Origin: Patulibacter sp041648495
Lineage (GTDB): Bacteria; Actinomycetota; Thermoleophilia; Solirubrobacterales; Solirubrobacteraceae
Assembly (NCBI GenBank): GCA_041648495.1
Contig: JBAZOW010000124.1
Coordinates: 1 to 10,376, forward strand
DNA: 10,376 nt
Reading direction: 5' to 3'
Below are positions 1 through 6,546 of this stretch, in pieces (position 1 is the first letter of the stretch; each line of letters starts with the position of its first letter). The notes beneath the pieces are model-generated. The model saw nothing but the letters and a program-made list of their open reading frames with translations, did no database searches and was not told the origin of the DNA. A program made the position numbers and the translations under genes.

Positions 1-2292
1 GACCCGCCGGACCTCGGTCTCCAGCGCGCTGACGTCCTTCGGCGTGAGGATCGCGGCGGCGGCCGCCTCGGGGTCGCTCAGCTCGTGCTCCGTCAGGGCC
101 TCGGCCAGCGCGGCCTCGGCCTGCTCCAGCGCGGCGAGTGCGGCGACGTTGGCCTCGTGGGCACCGGTGGCCTTCTCGAGGAAGGTCGCCTGGTGCTTGA
201 GTGCTGTGACCCGCGCGGCGACATCGGGGAACTCGCGCCGCTCGTCGGCGATCCGGGCCTGCAGCCGCTCCAGCTCGACGGTCGCGCCGTCGGCCTGGGC
301 GGTCAGGCGGGCGACCGCGTCGCGGGCTTCGGTCAGTGCGGTTCGGTCGGCCTGCTGCTGGGCGAGCAGCCGCTGACGCTCCTGCGCCACGCGCGCACCG
401 TCGGCCGCCGCGGTCTGCGCGGCGTTCAGCTGCTCACGCAGCTGCGCGGCCGCCTGCCGGAGCGCCGGCGTGTCGATGTCGGAGAACGGACCCGACCCCG
501 CGTCAGCGCCGTCGGCCGCGCCGGACCCGGCGACAGACGCTCCCTCGTCGTCTGTCGCGCCGCGAGCCTCGCTGCGGGCGACCGCGAGCGCACTGCGGAT
601 CTCGCTCAGCTGCCGCTCGGCCGTCTCGCGCTCGCGCTGGGCGGCGGTCGCGGCGGTGGCCGCCGTCTGCTCCTCGGCGGCCGTCACGTGGCCGTCACCG
701 GGGGACGCGGGAGACGGGTGCTCGACCGATCCGCAGACCGGGCAGGCGTCGTCCGGTTGCAGTCCCGCGGCCAGCTCCGCGGCGTAGCCGTCCAGCCGCG
801 CCTGACGCAGCCGCTGCACCGTATCTACCGCACGTTGGTGGGTATCGACCGCGGCTTGGACGTGGCCGACCGACCGCTGCTCGTCGATAACGAGGGCGTC
901 ACGACGTTCCCCGGCGGCGGCGCGCTGCTCGGCGCTGCGGACCTGCTCCTCCAAGCGAGCGACGTCGGCGGTCGCGGCGTCGGCGGCGGCGCGCCGAGAC
1001 TCCAACGCGGCCTCGGCGGCGGCAACCTGCTCCAGCCGCTGCTCGCTCGCGCGGACCCGCTCGGCCGCGGCCTGCGCGGCGTCGCGCAGGCGCTGCAGCT
1101 CGCTCTGGCGGCCGGACAGGCCCGCTTCCTGCTCGACCAGCTCGCCGAGCGCGGCCACGGCGTCGGCGCGCTCGCGGGCGCCGGCCGCCCAACTCTGCGG
1201 ATCGCCGGACAGGCCGTCGTCCTCCAGCTGCTCGATCCACTTGCGGGCCTTGTCGATGGTCCGCGCGCTGTCGGCCGCGGCGGCGCGCGCGGCGGCGACA
1301 CCGGACAGGTAGCCGCGCAGCGGCACGGCGCGACGGTGGGCCTGCAGCCGGGCGAGCCGCTCGGCGTGCGCGTCCGCTTCGCCCTCGATCGCGGTCAAGC
1401 GCGCCTCGGCCTCACGCCGCTGCCGCTGGCGATCCGCCAACGCCCGGGCGTCGTCGCGCTCCCGATCGAGCGCGGCGAGCGCCGCCTGGGCCGCGTCACG
1501 TGCGGCGTTGGCCTGGTCCTGCTCGGCGGTCAGCCGTCCACGCTCGGCGGCCAACCACACGTCGATGTCTTCGACCGTCGCACCCTCGCGCAGCACCGGC
1601 GGGGGATCGGCGGCAATCCACGCTCCGCCGGCCTCCGCCAGCGCGTTGTCCGCCGCGATCTGCTGCTGCTCGACCGCCTGCTTGGCCTCGCGCGCGCGGT
1701 CCTGCAACCACAGCTCGATCTTCGAGAACCGCCCCGCGTCGAACAGCCGCTCGAGCACCTCGCGACGGGCCTTGGCGTCGGCCCGCAGGAAGGTCGCGAA
1801 CGCGCCCTGCGGCAGCATCACCACCTGCAGGAACTGCTCGGCGGTCATCCCCAGCAGCGGGTCGAGCTCGCGTCGGACCTCGGGGATCTTGGCGGCGACC
1901 GCGCGCCAACCGTCTGCGGAGCCGGGGTCGTCGAGCTCGAGCACCGCCGAGCCCGTGTCCTTGACCGGCGCACCGCCACCCTTCTTCGGCGGGCGCTCGT
2001 GGGCGGGAACGCGGACGACCCGGATCCGCCGTCCGCCGACCGTCGCCTCGAGCGTTACGCGCGGCGTGGCGTTCGGATCGCGGTGGTCGCTGGCCAGCCG
2101 CGCGGCATCGCCGCGCGCACCGGGCACCTCGCCGAACAGCGCGAAGCAGACGGCGTCGAGCACGCTGGTCTTGCCCGCGCCGGTGGGTCCGGACAGCAGG
2201 AACAAGCCCGAATCGGAGAGCGCGTCGAAATCGACGGTTTCGTGCCCGCCGAACGGGCCGAACGCCTCGATCTCGAGTCGGTGCAGCCGCAT
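1..2292 (-). CDS. sbcC: SbcC, ATPase subunit of the SbcCD DNA exonuclease/endonuclease (partial, C-terminus beyond the left edge)
   Basis: Large SMC/Rad50-like ATPase that partners SbcD to open and cut hairpins and blocked DNA ends. Read from the ATG at 2292, the frame stays open to base 1, giving 764 residues. The family is usually about 1000 residues, so the C-terminal ATPase lobe (signature motif, Walker B) lies outside the window. Visible landmarks: N-terminal MRLHRLEIEAFGPF strand; Walker A GPTGAGKTS at residues 35-43; the Q-loop block QVVMLPQGAFATFLRA near 156-171; long Ala/Glu/Arg-rich coiled coil from about 190; the zinc hook CPVCGS with Cys517 and Cys520 (bases 733-744); then the returning coiled coil. 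The start lies 4 bases after the sbcD stop codon, so the two are one operon and probably translationally coupled. No frameshift was seen. An antisense frame is also open over this region, a side effect of high GC. Assignment is secure. Confidence 0.95.
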   Translation of the reverse strand, partial: MRLHRLEIEAFGPFGGHETVDFDALSDSGLFLLSGPTGAGKTSVLDAVCFALFGEVPGARGDAARLASDHRDPNATPRVTLEATVGGRRIRVVRVPAHERPPKKGGGAPVKDTGSAVLELDDPGSADGWRAVAAKIPEVRRELDPLLGMTAEQFLQVVMLPQGAFATFLRADAKARREVLERLFDAGRFSKIELWLQDRAREAKQAVEQQQIAADNALAEAGGAWIAADPPPVLREGATVEDIDVWLAAERGRLTAEQDQANAARDAAQAALAALDRERDDARALADRQRQRREAEARLTAIEGEADAHAERLARLQAHRRAVPLRGYLSGVAAARAAAADSARTIDKARKWIEQLEDDGLSGDPQSWAAGARERADAVAALGELVEQEAGLSGRQSELQRLRDAAQAAAERVRASEQRLEQVAAAEAALESRRAAADAATADVARLEEQVRSAEQRAAAGERRDALVIDEQRSVGHVQAAVDTHQRAVDTVQRLRQARLDGYAAELAAGLQPDDACPVCGSVEHPSPASPGDGHVTAAEEQTAATAATAAQRERETAERQLSEIRSALAVARSEARGATDDEGASVAGSGAADGADAGSGPFSDIDTPALRQAAAQLREQLNAAQTAAADGARVAQERQRLLAQQQADRTALTEARDAVARLTAQADGATVELERLQARIADERREFPDVAARVTALKHQATFLEKATGAHEANVAALAALEQAEAALAEALTEHELSDPEAAAAAILTPKDVSALETEVRRV

Positions 2293-2296
2293 GGGG

Positions 2297-3685
2297 CTAG
2301 GCCCGATCCCGGCCGACGGCCTCGACGGCGTCCTGCAACAGCGGCCGCTCGGTCTCGTCGACCTCCGCGCCCCGGACGTCGGCGACGAACCGCTCCAGGA
2401 CCTCGAGGTCGCTGCGACCCTGCACGCGGGCGGCGGCGACGGTCGCCGCCGCCAGCTCGCCCGCGGGGACGTGCTGCAGCACCAGGATCCGCGGGAACCG
2501 ACGGCGCAGGCGCTCCATCGGACGCGCCGGGAGCTGCGCGTCGGTCAGCACGACCTCGAGCCAGTGGTCGTCGCGCTCGTGCTCGGCCAGCGCCGGGTCG
2601 TCGAGTAGCTCATCGAGCGTGCCGCGCAGGCGGACCAAACGGTACGGCGACGGCACGGGCAGCAGCCGCACCTCGGTCCGGCCCTCGCCGTCGATCTCGA
2701 CGATCGCGGTGGTCTTCTCCGCGTCGGCCTCGGTGAACGAATACGCCAGCGGGGAGCCGGCGTAGCGGATCGGGGAGGACGCGCCGGGGTCGATGGTCGC
2801 GATGGCGGACCGGTCTAGGGGGTCCGAAGCCGCAGAACTGGAGCTTGGAGCCGCTGACCGCGGGGCAACCACCTCGTCGCCGAGCGCGCCGAACAGGCTG
2901 AGCGTTCCGGCGTCGTCGGGCACGGCCAACGGCTCGGCGTGATCTGCCTCGTCGGTCGACGTCGTCTCGGGTTCTTCAGGAACGGGCGCGGCCTCGCGCA
3001 CGCCGCCCCCCACCGCGTGCGGCCGGTGCAGGTGGCCGAGCGCCGCGTAGGCGAAGCCGTCGAAGACCGACGCCGAGACGGTCTGGGCGCCACCGATCGA
3101 GATGTCGCGTTCGGACTCCGACGGCTCGCCTCCGTGGACGAACGCGTGGGCGACGACGACGCCACGGAGCGACCCGCCGGTGGTCTGCGCCCGTCCGGCC
3201 AGGTCCCCGCGCGCCAGCGTCGTAGCGGCCCGCAGCACCGCGTCGTGCGAGCGCTCGTCGACCTCCAGCGGGCCCCGGCAGAGATCCGGATCCAGGTAGG
3301 GGATCCCGTAGATCGCGACCGGTCCGTGCTCGTCCTCGAGCACCACCGGGTCGCCACTGCCGGTCGGGTCGGTCCGCAGGTGGACGCCGCCGGCCGCGAT
3401 CAGCTCCCGCGCGAAGCCGAGCCGCTGGGCCGAGTCGTGGTTGCCGCTGATCGCGATCACCGGCGCGACCTCGGCCATCCGCCGCAGCGCATCGCCGGCC
3501 AGCTGGACCGCTTCGACGGGCGGCAGCGCGCGGTCGAACAGGTCGCCGGCGACGATGATCGCGTCGACCCGCTCGGCGCGTGCGACGTCGATCAGGTGAT
3601 CGAGCACCTGACGTTGGGCGTCCAGCAGGGGGACGCGGTGGAGCAGGCGACCGAGGTGCCAGTCAGCGGTGTGGAGCAGCCGCAT
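2297..3685 (-). CDS. sbcD: SbcD, Mre11-family nuclease subunit with an unusual internal linker
   Basis: Metal-dependent phosphoesterase (462 aa) that forms the SbcCD nuclease with the downstream sbcC product. The start ATG at 3685 puts the first motif where the family has it: MRLLHTADWHLG with D8 and H10. Then GDLFD (D48), GNHDS (N82, H83, D84), the VVAHAFVHGG block (H180) and GHLH (H218, H220). The C-terminal capping part starts with RYAGSPLAYSF near 308-318 and continues to an Arg/Asp-rich end. Between GHLH and RYAGSPLAYSF lies a stretch of about 78 residues (227-304) rich in Pro, Ala, Ser, Glu and Asp, where related proteins usually have a short loop; it contains TLSLF at 261-265. No Shine-Dalgarno is visible before the start, and a TAGCCT hexamer (3696-3701, minus strand) would give a nearly leaderless mRNA. 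The frame runs on upstream to 4573, but the extension covers the divergent gene and is not protein-like. Confidence 0.95.
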   Translation of the reverse strand: MRLLHTADWHLGRLLHRVPLLDAQRQVLDHLIDVARAERVDAIIVAGDLFDRALPPVEAVQLAGDALRRMAEVAPVIAISGNHDSAQRLGFARELIAAGGVHLRTDPTGSGDPVVLEDEHGPVAIYGIPYLDPDLCRGPLEVDERSHDAVLRAATTLARGDLAGRAQTTGGSLRGVVVAHAFVHGGEPSESERDISIGGAQTVSASVFDGFAYAALGHLHRPHAVGGGVREAAPVPEEPETTSTDEADHAEPLAVPDDAGTLSLFGALGDEVVAPRSAAPSSSSAASDPLDRSAIATIDPGASSPIRYAGSPLAYSFTEADAEKTTAIVEIDGEGRTEVRLLPVPSPYRLVRLRGTLDELLDDPALAEHERDDHWLEVVLTDAQLPARPMERLRRRFPRILVLQHVPAGELAAATVAAARVQGRSDLEVLERFVADVRGAEVDETERPLLQDAVEAVGRDRA

Positions 3686-3808
3686 TCGAACACCGAGGCT
3701 ACGCCCGGACCCGGACGTCCGAGGTGCCCTTCGTCCGGTCGTCGCCCGGCAAGCCGCCGCCCCGGATTGCGACCGCCGGTCCGATTGGCCTACGATCGCG
3801 CCATCCCC
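3686..3808. promoter_or_regulatory. Divergent regulatory region between sbcD and the Abi-alpha/DUF445 operon
   Basis: This 123-bp spacer separates two divergent start codons and must hold both promoters. It contains a perfect 10-bp palindrome CGGACGTCCG (3712-3721) about 27 bp from the sbcD start, a possible minus-strand -10 (TAGCCT, 3701 to 3696) and a good plus-strand promoter (listed separately). The palindrome could be an operator, but in DNA this GC-rich a 10-bp palindrome can also occur by chance. No riboswitch-like structure was noticed. Confidence 0.5.
3767..3796 (+). promoter_or_regulatory. Promoter of the Abi-alpha/DUF445 operon
   Basis: A -35-like TTGCGA (3767-3772), an 18-bp spacer and a -10-like TACGAT (3791-3796) match a sigma70/SigA-type promoter. 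Transcription would start near 3803, about 6 bases before the GTG at 3809, giving a nearly leaderless mRNA. The same TACGAT -10 occurs in front of the TacA gene in this window, which supports it as a local consensus. Confidence 0.6.
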
Positions 3809-4678
3809 GTGTACGACGAGTCCCCCCGAACCGACGTCCCCGAGCCGGGTGGACCATCCGACGCCCCTGAGGGCTCGGCGCTCGACGCGCTGCCCGGGAT
3901 CGTCCGGATCGCCGCCCACAGCGGCCTTCGCGCGGCGACCTGGGGCGCGACCGAGTCGGTCAAGACCGGGGTGGGAATCGCTCGCCGGCTGCCGTTCGGC
4001 GGATTCGCGGTTCGCGCGGTCGAGGAGGCCGCTGAGCAGGCCCGGCGCAGCGCCCGCCAGCTGCTCGGGGTCGACGAGGTCGAACGGCGGCTCTCGCGGC
4101 TCGTCCCCGAGCGGGTCAGCGAGAGCTCGCGCGCGTGGGCGGCCGGCAACGGTGCGTCGGCCAACCTGCCCGCGGCGCTTGGCCCGACCGAGATCCTCCA
4201 GCAGCGCGGCTCGGACCTGCTGCACCAGGCCGCTGACGTGGCGTTCGACCAGGAGGTCCACCCGGCCTACGCCCGGATCCTCGACGAGCTGGCGCCCGAC
4301 GAGGCGCGGATCCTGCGGCTGATGGTCACCGGAGGACCGCAGCCCTCGGTCGACGTGCGGACCGGGCGACCGCTGCGGATCGGCTCCGAGCTGATCGCGT
4401 CGGGTCTGACGGTGATCGGCCCCGAGGCCGGCTGCCGGCACGTCGAGCGAGTTCCGTCGTACCTCAACAACCTCTTCCGGCTGGGGCTGATCTGGTTCTC
4501 CCAGGAGGAGCTGCCGGACCTCCGCGGCTACCAGGTGCTCGAAGCACAGCCCGAGATCAAGGACGCGATGCACCGCGCCGGTCGCGCCGCACGCCTGGTC
4601 CGCCGGAGCATCGCGTTGACCCCGTTCGGGCGCGACTTCTGCGCGGTCTGCCTGCCCACGGGAACGACCCCGTCGTGA
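3809..4678 (+). CDS. Abi-alpha / DUF4393-like protein
   Basis: Predicted protein of 289 aa starting at GTG 3809. The frame is open much further upstream, but that part is antisense to sbcD, and the promoter at 3767-3796 fixes the start. An acidic, Pro-rich N-terminus (1-25) is followed by amphipathic Ala/Arg-rich helices (about 27-100). The C-terminal half carries the family-like blocks: ILDELAPDEARILRLM (157-172), a GGPQPSVDV strand (175-183), AGCR and YLNNLFRLGLI (218-228), and ALTPFGRDFCAVC (269-281) with C278 and C281. I recognise these as resembling DUF4393, a family labelled Abi-alpha because some members are linked to abortive infection; this is from memory, not a search. Its stop overlaps the next gene's start (GTGA), so the two are co-translated. 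It is divergent from sbcDC. An actual defence role here is inference. Confidence 0.7.
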   Translation: MYDESPRTDVPEPGGPSDAPEGSALDALPGIVRIAAHSGLRAATWGATESVKTGVGIARRLPFGGFAVRAVEEAAEQARRSARQLLGVDEVERRLSRLVPERVSESSRAWAAGNGASANLPAALGPTEILQQRGSDLLHQAADVAFDQEVHPAYARILDELAPDEARILRLMVTGGPQPSVDVRTGRPLRIGSELIASGLTVIGPEAGCRHVERVPSYLNNLFRLGLIWFSQEELPDLRGYQVLEAQPEIKDAMHRAGRAARLVRRSIALTPFGRDFCAVCLPTGTTPS

Positions 4679-5979
4679 GTCCGACGCTGGCGGCGGTCCA
4701 CCTGTGGGGCCTGGAGATCCACCTCCAGGAGCTGATCACCGTCCCGCTGTTCATGGGCGCGATCGGCTACATCACCAACTGGAGCGCGGTCTGGATGCTG
4801 TTCCAGCCGATCGAGTTCAAGGGCGTCCGGATCCCCGGACTGCTGTTCCTCGTCCGCCTGATGCCGCGCAAGGTCCAGCAGATCCCGGGGGTGATGCACG
4901 GCGGGGTCGGGTGGCAGGGGATCATCCCCTCGCGCGCGGCCAAGATGGGGTCGATCGCCGTCGACAAGGGGATCTCCAAGCTCGGCAGCGCGGCCGACTT
5001 CTACCGGGAGCTCGAGCCGGAGAAGATCGCCGAGCACATGGTCGCCGCGGTCGGTCCCGAGCTGCGCGGGATCGTCGAGCGGATCATGGAGCGCGAGCAC
5101 CCGCGGCTCTGGCACGACCTGCCGCCGCGGGTCCGCGAAGCGGTTCACGCGCGCGTGCGCAGCCAGCTGCCCGAGATCGTGCGCGAGATCACCGACGAGA
5201 TCGGCGAGCACATCGACCAGCTGCTCGACGTCAAGCTGATGGTGATCCGCCACCTCGAGGCGCGACCCGAGCTGGCCAATCGGATCTTCCAGGAGGTGGG
5301 GGAGAAGGAGCTGAAGTTCATGGTCAACTTCGGGTTCTTCTTCGCCTTCCTGCTCGGCTTCCCGGTGGTCCTGATCACCGCGGCGGTGCCGTGGTGGTTC
5401 GTGCTGCCGATCATGGGCACGTTCGTCGGCTGGGCGACCAACCTGGTCGGGATCTGGATGATCTTCGAGCCGATCGAGCCCCGACGGGTCCTCGGCGTCC
5501 GGATCCAGGGGCTGTTCCTGCAGCGCCAGCGGCAGGCGGCGGACATCTACTCGCGGGTGATCTCGGAGGAGGTCGTCACGCTGTCGAACATCGCCGACGA
5601 GCTGCTGCACGGACCCCGCTCGGACCGCACGCGGCTGATGATCGAGAACGCGCTGCGGCCCGCCGTGGATCGCGCGACGGGTCCGGCCCGGGCGGCGGTC
5701 AAGCTGCTGATGGGCGGCGACAGCTACGAGCAGGTTCGCGATTCGGTCGCGCTGGAAGCGGTCGAGTACACGATCACGCCGCTGATGGACCCCGAGTTCA
5801 ACCGGACTCAGGGCGAGCGGATCCGGGTGCTGGTCCGCGACCGCCTGAGCAGCATGCCGCCCGCGGACTTCGTCGAGATGCTCCGCACGGCGATGCGCGA
5901 GGACGAGTGGCTGCTGTTCCTCCACGGCGCCGTGCTCGGCTTCGGGGCGGGGCTGCTGCACCTGGCGATCTTCGGGTAG
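4675..5979 (+). CDS. DUF445 family integral membrane protein
   Basis: Membrane protein of 434 aa with no known biochemical activity for the family. It starts at GTG 4675, inside the stop of the preceding gene (GTGA), so coupling is likely. Hydrophobic segments: about 20-43, 215-236, 239-263 and a C-terminal one at 412-433. Between them is a long, charged, mostly helical region (about 105-212) and a second soluble part (about 285-410). The family hallmark GYITNWSAVWMLFQPIE occurs at 31-47 and recurs as GWATNLVGIWMIFEPIE at 252-268, with 9 of 17 residues identical. Each copy is followed by an I-x-G-L/I-containing segment with basic residues, so the protein looks like an internal tandem duplication. 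Pairing with an Abi-alpha-like protein suggests a membrane partner for it; this is inference from gene order. Confidence 0.85.
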   Translation: MSPTLAAVHLWGLEIHLQELITVPLFMGAIGYITNWSAVWMLFQPIEFKGVRIPGLLFLVRLMPRKVQQIPGVMHGGVGWQGIIPSRAAKMGSIAVDKGISKLGSAADFYRELEPEKIAEHMVAAVGPELRGIVERIMEREHPRLWHDLPPRVREAVHARVRSQLPEIVREITDEIGEHIDQLLDVKLMVIRHLEARPELANRIFQEVGEKELKFMVNFGFFFAFLLGFPVVLITAAVPWWFVLPIMGTFVGWATNLVGIWMIFEPIEPRRVLGVRIQGLFLQRQRQAADIYSRVISEEVVTLSNIADELLHGPRSDRTRLMIENALRPAVDRATGPARAAVKLLMGGDSYEQVRDSVALEAVEYTITPLMDPEFNRTQGERIRVLVRDRLSSMPPADFVEMLRTAMREDEWLLFLHGAVLGFGAGLLHLAIFG

Positions 5980-6085
5980 ATCGACGACGACGTGTACGGC
6001 CGCTCGCCTCCTGGGTCGCGGGTGAGATCTGGCCCTACCGTCGGTCGGCACCGATCTCTACTCTTCTAGAGCGCTCGGAATCCCT

Positions 6086-6173
6086 GGAGGGGTGGCAGAG
6101 CGGTTGAATGCACCAGTCTTGAAAACTGGCAACGGGTAACCCCCGTTCGCGGGTTCGAATCCCGCCCCCTCCG
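6086..6173 (+). tRNA. tRNA-Ser (anticodon TGA)
   Basis: A full class II cloverleaf is visible. Acceptor GGAGGGG (6086-6092) pairs with CCCCTCC (6166-6172), followed by discriminator G6173. The anticodon stem CCAGT/ACTGG (6113-6117, 6125-6129) encloses loop CTTGAAA with anticodon TGA at 6120-6122. The long variable arm (about 6130-6148) has an AACGGG/CCCGTT stem. The T stem GCGGG/CCCGC flanks loop TTCGAAT (6154-6160). The long variable arm and UGA anticodon identify serine. CCA is not encoded. The 106 bases upstream hold no clear gene; a TACCGT hexamer at 6036-6041 is a weak -10 candidate. Confidence 0.97.
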
Positions 6174-6201
6174 TTTGCGTCGCTGGTCGCCCCGGGTGTG
6201 C

Positions 6202-6230
6202 TTGACCCGTCTTGCGGTTGGCCGTACGAT
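6202..6230 (+). promoter_or_regulatory. Promoter of the tacAT toxin-antitoxin operon
   Basis: TTGACC (6202-6207), a 17-bp spacer and TACGAT (6225-6230) form the best sigma70-type promoter in the window. It starts 29 bp after the tRNA-Ser gene. The predicted transcription start is near 6237, inside the operator-like repeats, leaving a leader of about 19 bases that contains a GGAGA ribosome-binding site (6246-6250). Confidence 0.75.
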
Positions 6231-6248
6231 GTCCGGACACCTTCCGGA
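6231..6248. promoter_or_regulatory. Candidate TacA operator: paired TCCGGA palindromes
   Basis: GTCCGGAC (6231-6238) is a perfect palindrome. A second TCCGGA (6243-6248) lies 11 bp further, about one helical turn away, overlapping the predicted transcription start and the ribosome-binding site. Ribbon-helix-helix antitoxins of this type commonly bind short palindromes in their own promoters as tandem dimers, so autorepression here is a reasonable inference. Confidence 0.45.
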
Positions 6249-6255
6249 GACTCTG

Positions 6256-6534
6256 ATGGCCACCGTTCGCACTCGCAGCAGCCGCATCGAAGTCCGCGCC
6301 ACGGCGGACGAGCGGGTCTTGATCGATCGTGCGGTCGCTGAAGAGGGGACGGATCTGACGACGTTCGTGCTGCACCACACCACGGAGGCGGCGCGGCGGG
6401 TGCTCGCAGATCGCAGCGAGTTCGTCTTGGACGACGAGCAGCAGCGCGCCTGGGATGCGATCAACGACCGGCCGGCCCGAGACTTGCCCGGACTCCGGGC
6501 ACTGTTCGAACGTCCGTCGCCGTTCACGACCTGA
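6256..6534 (+). CDS. tacA: TacA-type antitoxin, DUF1778 ribbon-helix-helix protein
   Basis: Antitoxin of 92 aa that neutralises the GNAT toxin encoded next and probably represses the operon. The N-terminal part is a ribbon-helix-helix DNA-binding fold: strand SRIEVRA (9-15), helix about 17-31, turn at G31, second helix about 34-51. The C-terminal tail (about 57-92), with FVLDDEQQRAW and a DLPGLRALF segment, is where family members wrap the toxin. I chose the ATG at 6256 rather than the in-frame ATG at 6175, because 6256 has GGAGA five bases upstream, follows the promoter at 6202-6230 and matches family N-termini; the longer version would begin next to the tRNA end. Codon use is less strictly GC-ending than in the trpB gene downstream, which hints at separate acquisition. 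Confidence 0.9.
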   Translation: MATVRTRSSRIEVRATADERVLIDRAVAEEGTDLTTFVLHHTTEAARRVLADRSEFVLDDEQQRAWDAINDRPARDLPGLRALFERPSPFTT

Positions 6535-6546
6535 GCGCAGCGACGT

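Noticed and set aside
85..2736. Open frame of 883 codons on the plus strand
   Set aside because: Antisense to sbcC and sbcD, whose motifs are unmistakable. The translation is low-complexity Arg/Gly/Leu with no domain, typical of mirror frames in GC-rich DNA.
2939..3808. Upstream extension of the Abi-alpha frame
   Set aside because: Antisense to sbcD and upstream of the predicted promoter; the GTG at 3809 is the supported start.
3686..4573. Upstream extension of the sbcD frame
   Set aside because: It would add 296 residues before the conserved MRLLHTADWH start and lies antisense to the Abi-alpha gene; no recognisable domain.
4528..6051. Minus-strand open frame of 507 codons
   Set aside because: Mirror of the DUF445 and Abi-alpha genes; rich in His/Asp/Arg/Leu without motifs.
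5980..6085. Possible terminator or small gene between DUF445 and tRNA-Ser
   Set aside because: No stem of convincing length and no coding frame with a start signal was seen.
6175..6255. Longer tacA start at 6175
   Set aside because: It starts next to the tRNA 3' end and upstream of the promoter; the ATG at 6256 has a ribosome-binding site and fits the family.
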